From an uncultured Clostridia bacterium (GTDB lineage Bacteria; Bacillota; Clostridia; TANB77; CAG-508): DNA of 10,997 nucleotides. The notes under the pieces were generated by a model that saw only the letters and a list, made by a program, of their open reading frames with translations, was not told the DNA's origin and made no database searches. Position 1 is the stretch's first letter; every line of letters begins with the position of its first letter. The stretch lies in assembly GCA_944388645.1 (NCBI GenBank), contig CALXJO010000028.1:1-10997 (forward strand). The letters are read 5' to 3'. Both the position numbers and the translations under genes were made by a program. Of the stretch, positions 6,047-10,997 are shown piece after piece.

Positions 6047-6355
6047 ATGAAAATAAGAAAAGGTGACACAGTTAAAGTTTTATCTGGAAATGATAAAGGA
6101 AAAACTGGAGAAGTTCTAGAAATAATACCAAAAACTCAAAAAATAATAGTTAAAGGTGTTAATATAAGAAAAAAGAGCGTTAAACCAAGAAGACAAGGAG
6201 AAGAAGGAGGAATAATTCCTTCAGAAGGTAGCATACATAGCAGTAAAGTAGCATTAGTATGTCCTAAATGCGGAAAGGCAACAAGAATAGGATATATAGT
6301 AGAAAATGGTGAAAAAGTTCGTGTATGTAAAAAATGTAATAGCAAAATAAAATAA
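6047..6355 (+). CDS. rplX: Large ribosomal subunit protein L24 (uL24), zinc-ribbon type
   Basis: L24 starts 50S assembly by binding the 5' part of 23S rRNA and sits beside the tunnel exit. The 102-residue protein has an N-terminal KOW motif (KGDTVKVLSGNDKGKTGEVL, about 5-24). Four cysteines in two pairs follow (Cys72, Cys75, Cys94, Cys97), framing CPKCGKATRIGY and VCKKCNSK. By analogy with similar ribosomal proteins these should bind zinc. The B. subtilis protein has lost these cysteines, so this is the C+ form. The ATG is ten bases from GAGGTG (6031-6036). Confidence 0.98.
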   Translation: MKIRKGDTVKVLSGNDKGKTGEVLEIIPKTQKIIVKGVNIRKKSVKPRRQGEEGGIIPSEGSIHSSKVALVCPKCGKATRIGYIVENGEKVRVCKKCNSKIK

Positions 6356-6382
6356 TAAAGGAAGGAGGGTCTATAAAGACTT

Positions 6383-6922
6383 ATGGAAATATTAAGAGAA
6401 CAATATGAAAAGGAAATAGTACCAGCTTTAATGAAAAAATTTAATTATAAATCTGTAATGGAAGTTCCAAAGCTAGATAAAATTGTTATTAACATAGGTT
6501 TAGGTGACACAAAGGAAAATCCTAAGGAATTAGATAATGCTATTAATGATTTATCTCAAATTACAGGTCAAAAACCAATAGTAACAAGATCTAAAAAGGC
6601 TATAGCTGCATTTAAATTAAGAGCAGGTGTACCAATTGGATGTAAAGTTACTTTAAGAAAAGGAAAAATGTATGACTTTGCAAACAAGTTATTTAATGTA
6701 GCACTTCCAAGAGTAAGAGACTTTAGAGGAGTACCTGGAGATTCTTTTGATGGAAGAGGAAATTATTCAATGGGTGTTAAGGAACAATTAATATTCCCTG
6801 AAATTGAATATGATAAAGTAGACAAAATAAGAGGAATGGATATTATATTTGTAACTACTGCCAAAACTGACGAAGAAGCAAAAGAACTATTAAAGTTATT
6901 AGGAATGCCATTTAAAAATTAA
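6383..6922 (+). CDS. rplE: Large ribosomal subunit protein L5 (uL5)
   Basis: L5 binds 5S rRNA with L18 in the central protuberance and contacts P-site tRNA. The 179-residue length is standard. Recognisable parts are LREQYEKEIVPALMKKFNY at the start, ITGQKPIVTRSKKAIAAFKLR at about 60-80, the LPRVRDFRGV and DGRGNYSMGVKEQLIFPEIE stretches, and the C-terminal ELLKLLGMPF. The ATG lies 13 bases after AAGGAGGG (6362-6369), a longer spacer than elsewhere in this operon. An in-frame TAA at 6374-6376 leaves no alternative upstream start. Confidence 0.98.
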   Translation: MEILREQYEKEIVPALMKKFNYKSVMEVPKLDKIVINIGLGDTKENPKELDNAINDLSQITGQKPIVTRSKKAIAAFKLRAGVPIGCKVTLRKGKMYDFANKLFNVALPRVRDFRGVPGDSFDGRGNYSMGVKEQLIFPEIEYDKVDKIRGMDIIFVTTAKTDEEAKELLKLLGMPFKN

Positions 6923-6966
6923 TTAAAATAAAGTGACAGTTAAAAGTTAAAGAAAGGAGAAATCTG

Positions 6967-7152
6967 ATGGCTAAGAAATCTTTAAAAGTTAAGCAAGCAA
7001 GAGAGCAAAAATACAAGACAAGAGAATATAATAGATGCAAAATATGTGGAAGACCACATGCATACATCAGAAAATATGGAGTTTGCCGTGAGTGCTTTAG
7101 AAAATTAGCTCATAATGGCGAAATTCCTGGAATTAAGAAAGCAAGTTGGTAA
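6967..7152 (+). CDS. rpsN: Small ribosomal subunit protein S14 (uS14), short zinc-binding type
   Basis: S14 is a protein of the 30S head needed late in assembly. This is the 61-residue zinc form with CxxC pairs at Cys24/Cys27 and Cys40/Cys43 (CKICGRPHAY and GVCRECFRKLA), ending in IKKASW as the family does. Bacteria with this form often keep a second, cysteine-free S14 elsewhere for zinc shortage, which cannot be judged here. The ATG follows AAAGGAGA at normal spacing. It lies between rplE and rpsH, its usual place. Confidence 0.98.
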   Translation: MAKKSLKVKQAREQKYKTREYNRCKICGRPHAYIRKYGVCRECFRKLAHNGEIPGIKKASW

Positions 7153-7185
7153 AAATAAAATAAACCAAGAAGGAGGTAAAAGAAA

Positions 7186-7587
7186 TTGGTTACTACAGAT
7201 CCAATAGCAGATATGCTAACAAGAATAAGAAATGCTAATAGTTCAAAACATAAAACTGTTGACATTCCTGCTTCAAAGATGAAATTAGCTATAGCTGATA
7301 TATTATTCCAAGAAGGATATATAAAATCTTTTGAAGAAATAAAAGAAGAAAATAATCAAGGTATAATAAGAATTACATTAAAATATACAGAAAAAGGTAA
7401 GAAAGTAATAGATGGATTAAAAAGAATTAGTAAACCAGGACTAAGAGTATATGCATCTAAAGATGAATTACCAAGAGTATTAAACGGATTAGGAATAGCT
7501 TTAATTTCAACATCAAAAGGAATAATGACAGATAAAGAAGCAAGAAAAGAAGGTTTAGGTGGAGAAGTTTTAGCTTACGTATGGTAA
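7186..7587 (+). CDS. rpsH: Small ribosomal subunit protein S8 (uS8), TTG start
   Basis: S8 is a primary 16S rRNA-binding protein of the 30S body. In E. coli it represses the spc operon by binding mRNA near rplE. No equivalent site was recognised here. The 133 residues match the family. Segments seen are TDPIADMLTRIRNANSSKHK at the start, KRISKPGLRVYA in the middle, and ISTSKGIMTDKEARKEGLGG followed by EVLAYVW at the end. The start codon is TTG, eight bases after a perfect AAGGAGGT (7170-7177). No ATG fits the conserved N-terminus. Confidence 0.98.
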   Translation: MVTTDPIADMLTRIRNANSSKHKTVDIPASKMKLAIADILFQEGYIKSFEEIKEENNQGIIRITLKYTEKGKKVIDGLKRISKPGLRVYASKDELPRVLNGLGIALISTSKGIMTDKEARKEGLGGEVLAYVW

Positions 7588-7636
7588 TATAAAATAAATT
7601 AATAGACAAAAAAGCCGAAAAGGAGGGAAAATAAAC

Positions 7637-8176
7637 ATGTCAAGAATAGGAAATATGCCTGTTACAGTACCAGCTGGAGTTGAAGTAAAAATAGATGGAC
7701 AACATATTACTGTAAAAGGTCCTAAAGGAAGTCTTGAAAGAGATGTACATCCAAACATAAAAGTAGAACTAGATGGAAATGAAATTAAAGTTTCAAGACC
7801 AGATGACACAAATATAAATAAAAGTTTACATGGAACAACAAGAGCTTTAATACATAACATGGTTGAAGGTGTTGTTAATGAATTCAAAGTAGAATTAGAA
7901 ATAAATGGAGTTGGATATAGAGCTCAAAAACAAGGAAACAAATTAGTTTTAAGTTTAGGATACTCACATCCTGTAGAAGTTGAAGCACCAGCAGGTATTT
8001 CATTTGATTTAACAGATGCAAACCACATTGTAGTTAGAGGTGTAGACAAAGAACTAGTTGGAGAAGTTGCTAATGGAATAAGAGCAAAACGTCCACCAGA
8101 AGTTTATAGAGGAAAAGGAATTAAATATGCTACAGAGCATATAAGAAGAAAAGAAGGAAAAGCAGGTAAGAAATAA
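7637..8176 (+). CDS. rplF: Large ribosomal subunit protein L6 (uL6)
   Basis: L6 lies near the sarcin-ricin loop and the base of the L7/L12 stalk, where elongation factors bind. It is needed for late 50S assembly. The 179 residues contain the two related alpha/beta domains of the family. MSRIGNMPVTVPAGVEVKID opens the first. GVGYRAQKQGNKLVLSLGYS, at about residues 92-111, begins the second. The end RPPEVYRGKGIKYATEHIRR is diagnostic. The ATG follows AAGGAGGG about nine bases upstream. A perfect stem-loop lies in the 53-base gap before rplR. Confidence 0.99.
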   Translation: MSRIGNMPVTVPAGVEVKIDGQHITVKGPKGSLERDVHPNIKVELDGNEIKVSRPDDTNINKSLHGTTRALIHNMVEGVVNEFKVELEINGVGYRAQKQGNKLVLSLGYSHPVEVEAPAGISFDLTDANHIVVRGVDKELVGEVANGIRAKRPPEVYRGKGIKYATEHIRRKEGKAGKK

Positions 8177-8190
8177 TACTTAAATTAAAA

Positions 8191-8214
8191 TAATTGATGC
8201 TGTTACATCAATTA
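8191..8214 (+). repeat. Perfect 9-bp stem-loop between rplF and rplR
   Basis: TAATTGATG (8191-8199) is exactly complementary to CATCAATTA (8206-8214) across the six-base loop CTGTTA. The stem ends two bases before the rplR ribosome binding site (AAAGGAG, 8217-8223). There is no T run, so it is not an intrinsic terminator. It is the longest perfect inverted repeat in the gaps between genes of this operon. A role in mRNA processing, stability or control of rplR initiation is inferred only from position. Confidence 0.5.
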
Positions 8215-8229
8215 AGAAAGGAGTAAATA

Positions 8230-8589
8230 ATGATTGGAAAAATAGATAGAAAAGCTACTAGACAAAGAAGACATGCGCGTGTACGTAGAAAAATAAGTGG
8301 AACACCAGAATGCCCAAGATTATGCGTATACAGAAGTAACAAAAATTTATTTGTTCAATTAATAGATGATGAAAATCAAGTAACACTTGCTGCAGCATCT
8401 ACATTAGATAAAGAAGTAAAAACAAAACATGCTAACTCAGAAGCTGCAAAAGAAGTTGGAGCATTAATTGCAAAAAGAGCTGGGGATAAAAAAATAAAAA
8501 CTGTTGTTTTTGACAGAAGTGGTTACTTATACCATGGAATTATAAAAGATTTAGCTGAAGCTGCAAGAGAAGCAGGGCTAGAGTTCTAA
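8230..8589 (+). CDS. rplR: Large ribosomal subunit protein L18 (uL18)
   Basis: L18 binds 5S rRNA and, with L5, brings it into the central protuberance. The 119 residues agree with the family. The basic N-terminal tail (RKATRQRRHARVRRKISGT) is typical of the 5S-binding region. PRLCVYRSNKNLFVQLIDD follows, and the C-terminus has FDRSGYLYHGIIKDLAEAAR then EAGLEF. The ATG follows AAAGGAG (8217-8223) by six bases, immediately downstream of the stem-loop at 8191-8214. Confidence 0.98.
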   Translation: MIGKIDRKATRQRRHARVRRKISGTPECPRLCVYRSNKNLFVQLIDDENQVTLAAASTLDKEVKTKHANSEAAKEVGALIAKRAGDKKIKTVVFDRSGYLYHGIIKDLAEAAREAGLEF

Positions 8590-8620
8590 TAAAGATATTA
8601 CCATGAAGGAGGGAAAAATA

Positions 8621-9112
8621 GTGCAAGAAGAAAATTCTACAGAATTAAAAGAAAAAGTAGTAGCTATAAACAGAGTTGCTAAAGTTGTAAAAGGTGGAAG
8701 AAATTTCAGATTTAGTGCAGTAGTTGTTGTAGGAGACGGAGCAGGACATGTAGGAGTTGGAAATGGAAAAGCAGCAGAAGTTCCAGATGCTATAAAAAAA
8801 GCTATTGAAGATGCTAAAAAGAATTTAGTTGAAGTTTCAATTGTTGGAACAACAATACCACATGAAATGATAGGAAAATTTGGTAGTGCTAGTGTTATGT
8901 TAAAACCTGCTACAGCAGGTACAGGAATTATAGCTGGTGGTAGCGTAAGACCAGTACTAGAACTTGCTGGCTACAGAGATATAAGAACAAAAATTATAGG
9001 AACAAATAATCCTAGAAACGTTGTATATGCTACACTAGAAGGATTAAAGAATATGCAAACAGTAGAATCAGTAGCTAAAAAAAGAGGAAAAAAACCTGAA
9101 GAAATATTATAA
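8621..9112 (+). CDS. rpsE: Small ribosomal subunit protein S5 (uS5), GTG start
   Basis: S5 forms part of the mRNA entry site and affects decoding accuracy. Changes in its N-terminal loop give spectinomycin resistance in other bacteria. From the GTG at 8621 the protein has 163 residues. The first domain includes AINRVAKVVKGGRNFRFSAV at about 15-34, which contains the spectinomycin loop, unaltered by eye. The GHVGVGNGKAAEVPDAIKKA and GTGIIAGGSVRPVLELAG segments are diagnostic. An ATG at 8603 is in frame but overlaps the ribosome binding site AAGGAGGG (8606-8613) and has none of its own. The GTG lies seven bases after that site and is preferred. Confidence 0.97.
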   Translation: MQEENSTELKEKVVAINRVAKVVKGGRNFRFSAVVVVGDGAGHVGVGNGKAAEVPDAIKKAIEDAKKNLVEVSIVGTTIPHEMIGKFGSASVMLKPATAGTGIIAGGSVRPVLELAGYRDIRTKIIGTNNPRNVVYATLEGLKNMQTVESVAKKRGKKPEEIL

Positions 9113-9177
9113 AAATATATGCAAATTGTTTAACTTTTGATATAATAAAACAAAAAATTAGGAGGTGTAGTCACAAA
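9113..9177 (+). other. rpsE-rplO gap where rpmD (L30) is normally found
   Basis: This 65-base AT-rich gap separates rpsE from rplO. In most Bacillota and Proteobacteria the roughly 60-codon rpmD gene sits here. The gap is too short to encode L30, and no frame resembles an L30 fragment. It holds an extended -10 box (9138-9146) and the rplO ribosome binding site (9160-9167). Confidence 0.85.
9138..9146 (+). promoter_or_regulatory. Extended -10 promoter candidate before rplO-secY
   Basis: TGATATAAT matches the extended -10 consensus (TGnTATAAT) perfectly. The hexamer 17 bases upstream, TATGCA, matches TTGACA poorly, but extended -10 promoters can work without a good -35. Transcription would begin near 9153, just before the rplO ribosome binding site. 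It would give rplO and secY an extra, independent start. AT-rich gaps produce such matches by chance, so confidence is moderate. Confidence 0.35.
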
Positions 9178-9612
9178 ATGAAATTAGACGAATTAAAACC
9201 AGCACAAAAAAGTAAAACAAGAACTAGAGTTGGTCGTGGAATTGGTTCTGGTCTAGGAAAGACTTCTGGAAGAGGTCATAAAGGACAAAAAGCAAGAAGT
9301 GGTGGCGGAGTTAGACGTGGATTCGAAGGTGGTCAAACACCATTGTATAGAAGATTACCAAAAAGAGGATTCACAAATATTCATGCAAAAAATTATACTG
9401 AAGTAACATTAACAATGTTATCTAAAGTAAAAAATGAAAAAGTAACAGCTCAAACTTTGCTTGATGAAGGAATAATTGGCAAAATCAATGACGGTATAGT
9501 AATCTTAGGAACAGGTAAACTAGAGAAAAAGGTAGATGTAACAGCTGTAAGATTTACTAAATCTGCCAAAGAAAAAATAGAAGCTTTGGGTGGAAAGGCA
9601 GAGGTGATATAA
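9178..9612 (+). CDS. rplO: Large ribosomal subunit protein L15 (uL15)
   Basis: L15 is a 50S protein with a long extended N-terminal arm that threads through 23S rRNA. The 144-residue length is normal. The glycine- and arginine-rich arm (RVGRGIGSGLGKTSGRGHKG then QKARSGGGVRRGFEGGQTPL) and LYRRLPKRGFTN are diagnostic. The C-terminal globular part ends in IEALGGKAEVI. The ATG follows AGGAGGTG (9160-9167) by ten bases. The secY ribosome binding site lies in its last codons, and its TAA directly abuts the secY start codon. Confidence 0.98.
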   Translation: MKLDELKPAQKSKTRTRVGRGIGSGLGKTSGRGHKGQKARSGGGVRRGFEGGQTPLYRRLPKRGFTNIHAKNYTEVTLTMLSKVKNEKVTAQTLLDEGIIGKINDGIVILGTGKLEKKVDVTAVRFTKSAKEKIEALGGKAEVI

Positions 9613-10935
9613 TTGTTTAAAACTATAATAAATGCTATAAAAACACCTGAAGTTAGAAAAAAATTATTATATACATTACTATTAATTGTAATATTCAGGT
9701 TAGGATGTTACATAACGGTACCAGGAGTAGACACATTTACGCTTGCAGAACAAATGAATGCTGCAACAAATGGTGTTACAGGACTTATAGACACAATATC
9801 AGGAGGAGCTTTTTCAAGACTTTCTATATTTGCAATGTCTATAACTCCATATATCACTGCTTCAATAGTAATACAACTATTATCAATGGTTATTCCTGCC
9901 TTAGAAAGATTAGTTAAAGAAGGCGGAGAACAAGGAAAAGCTAAAGTTAACAAATATACAAAAATGTTAACAATTGTACTAGCTTTAGTAGAAGGATTAG
10001 GAATATTCTTATCATATAGATCTTCTGGAATATTCTTAGATACAGGATTTTTGGGAGGAGCTTTAACTGTTATATCATTAATGGCAGGTACAGCATTCCT
10101 TATATGGTTAGGAGAGCAAATAACAAATAAAGGAATAGGAAATGGAATTTCTATATTAATATTTGTTGGTATTATAGCAGGATTACCACAAGGAATTACA
10201 GCTGTATGGGGATTAATATTTGAAACAGGAACATTTAGTACAGTTGGATTAATTAAAGCATTAGCATTAGTAATAGGAGTACTTATATTAGTTGCAGGAG
10301 TTGTATTTATACAACTTGCAGAAAGAAGAATACCTGTACAATATGCTAAAAAAGTAGTAGGAAGAAAAATGGTCGGAGCACAAAATACTCATATACCATT
10401 AAAATTAGCAATGGCTGGAGTAATGCCAATAATCTTTGCTTCATCATTCTTAACATTCCCTGCAATGATAATCCAAATATTTGTAAGAGACATTGCAACA
10501 CAAACAGGATTTTGGGCAACAATATATAATTTCTCAATTGCCTCATCATCTTCAAGTGTTGGAATTGGATATACAATAGCAAATGCAATTGTTTACTTAT
10601 TATTAATTATAGGATTCACATATTTCTACACATATGCAATGTTTAATCCAGCAGAGATATCAGGAAATATTAAGAGAAATGGTGGATTTATACCAGGAAT
10701 AAGAGCTGGAAAACCAACAACTGAATACTTATCTTCAGTAATTTCAAAATTAACAATAGTAGGTGGTTTGTTTTTAGCAATAATTGCAATAATACCAATG
10801 CTTGCAAGATTTACAAATCTAAATATAGCATTTGGAGGAACATCTATACTAATTGTAGTTGGTGTTGCATTAGAGACAGTACAACAATTAGAATCTCAAC
10901 TTGTAACAAGACATTACAAAGGATTCTTAGAATAG
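9613..10935 (+). CDS. secY: Preprotein translocase subunit SecY, TTG start
   Basis: SecY is the protein-conducting channel of the cytoplasmic membrane. It works with SecE and SecG, with SecA driving export and ribosomes docking for membrane protein insertion. The 440 residues show about ten hydrophobic segments, near 17-37, 67-95, 117-135, 146-166, 178-200, 212-234, 262-288, 320-343, 372-396 and 410-428. Signatures are RLGCYITVPGVD after the first segment, the glycine-rich plug region near 55-66, NKGIGNGISILIF at 172-184, and AERRIPVQYAKK in the C4 loop. The C5 loop has GGFIPGIRAG, with the functionally important Arg364 kept; Ala365 stands where many relatives have Pro. The TTG starts immediately after the rplO stop, with GAGGTGAT (9601-9608) as its binding site. 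The stop is TAG. Confidence 0.98.
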   Translation: MFKTIINAIKTPEVRKKLLYTLLLIVIFRLGCYITVPGVDTFTLAEQMNAATNGVTGLIDTISGGAFSRLSIFAMSITPYITASIVIQLLSMVIPALERLVKEGGEQGKAKVNKYTKMLTIVLALVEGLGIFLSYRSSGIFLDTGFLGGALTVISLMAGTAFLIWLGEQITNKGIGNGISILIFVGIIAGLPQGITAVWGLIFETGTFSTVGLIKALALVIGVLILVAGVVFIQLAERRIPVQYAKKVVGRKMVGAQNTHIPLKLAMAGVMPIIFASSFLTFPAMIIQIFVRDIATQTGFWATIYNFSIASSSSSVGIGYTIANAIVYLLLIIGFTYFYTYAMFNPAEISGNIKRNGGFIPGIRAGKPTTEYLSSVISKLTIVGGLFLAIIAIIPMLARFTNLNIAFGGTSILIVVGVALETVQQLESQLVTRHYKGFLE

Positions 10936-10950
10936 GAAAACAGCTTTTCC
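10935..10950 (+). repeat. Hairpin at the secY stop codon
   Basis: GGAAAA (10935-10940) pairs with TTTTCC (10945-10950) around the four-base loop CAGC. The stem begins with the last base of the secY TAG. It is followed by A residues rather than T, so it is not itself a + strand terminator. It may protect the 3' end or stack on the next hairpin. Confidence 0.4.
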
Positions 10951-10993
10951 AAAAAGGGAGGTTTAACCAAATAGGAGTAAATCTCTCCTTTTT
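10951..10993 (+). terminator. Strong terminator-like inverted repeat after secY
   Basis: Bases 10951-10965 (AAAAAGGGAGGTTTA) pair with 10978-10993 (TAAATCTCTCCTTTTT), giving 15 pairs with one bulged T at 10986 and one G-T pair. The loop is 12 bases. The stem ends in a T run, and the mirror A run would let it work in both directions. A shorter alternative, AGGAG with CTCCT (10973-10977 with 10985-10989), also precedes the T run. Either fits an intrinsic terminator ending the operon, or an attenuator before the next gene, which lies outside the window. Confidence 0.6.
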
Positions 10994-10997
10994 AATT

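Noticed and set aside
7259..7287. TTGACA inside rpsH as a -35 element
   Set aside because: The hexamer 17 bases downstream is AAATTA, a poor -10, and the site is within a coding region.
8603..8620. ATG at 8603 as the start of rpsE
   Set aside because: It overlaps the ribosome binding site itself and has none upstream. The GTG at 8621 has ideal spacing.
243..10935. Candidate phyla radiation origin, suggested by the lack of L30
   Set aside because: The ribosomal proteins, zinc-type S14, cysteine-bearing L24, strong AAGGAGG sites and gene order look like Bacillota. Missing L30 alone is not enough.

Overview
The window is an almost uninterrupted run of 21 genes, all on the + strand, forming the S10 cluster, the spc cluster and secY of a low-GC bacterium. 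Genes lie a few to about 100 bases apart or overlap, nearly all with strong AAGGAGG-type ribosome binding sites. Low GC, the Firmicute order (S10-L3-L4-L23-L2-S19-L22-S3-L16-L29-S17-L14-L24-L5-S14-S8-L6-L18-S5-L15-SecY), a short four-cysteine S14, a four-cysteine L24, and some TTG and GTG starts point to Bacillota, most likely Clostridia. No species can be named. Stop codons are 19 TAA, 2 TAG and no TGA.

Layout: positions 1-242 are non-coding and, at about 48% G+C over 1-110, clearly richer than the genes. They look like a structured mRNA leader. A long imperfect helix (101-129 with 193-213) encloses a terminator-like hairpin (134-166). Further upstream is a six-codon reading frame with a good ribosome binding site (63-96). 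Positions 243-5291 carry the S10 set: rpsJ, rplC, rplD, rplW, rplB, rpsS, rplV, rpsC, rplP, rpmC. Positions 5334-9612 carry the spc set: rpsQ, rplN, rplX, rplE, rpsN, rpsH, rplF, rplR, rpsE, rplO. secY (9613-10935) abuts rplO. A small hairpin and then a strong terminator-like inverted repeat follow secY, where adk would be common in this phylum.

How the genes work together: 20 of the 21 encode ribosomal proteins of both subunits. They include the exit-tunnel proteins (L4, L22, L23, L24, L29), peptidyl-transferase-centre neighbours (L2, L3, L16), 5S rRNA binders (L5, L18), and decoding or mRNA-entry proteins (S3, S5). SecY is the membrane channel that docks at the tunnel exit beside L23, L24 and L29.

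Departures from the textbook locus: rpmD (L30) is absent between rpsE and rplO, where a 65-base gap instead holds a consensus extended -10 box. L29 has a roughly 40-residue Lys/Glu-rich tail. L23 has an unusual C-terminus. A perfect 9-bp stem-loop sits just before the rplR ribosome binding site. No phage, transposon, CRISPR, tRNA or rRNA sequence was seen. Apart from the leader and the small structures in gaps, this is an ordinary, highly conserved housekeeping locus.
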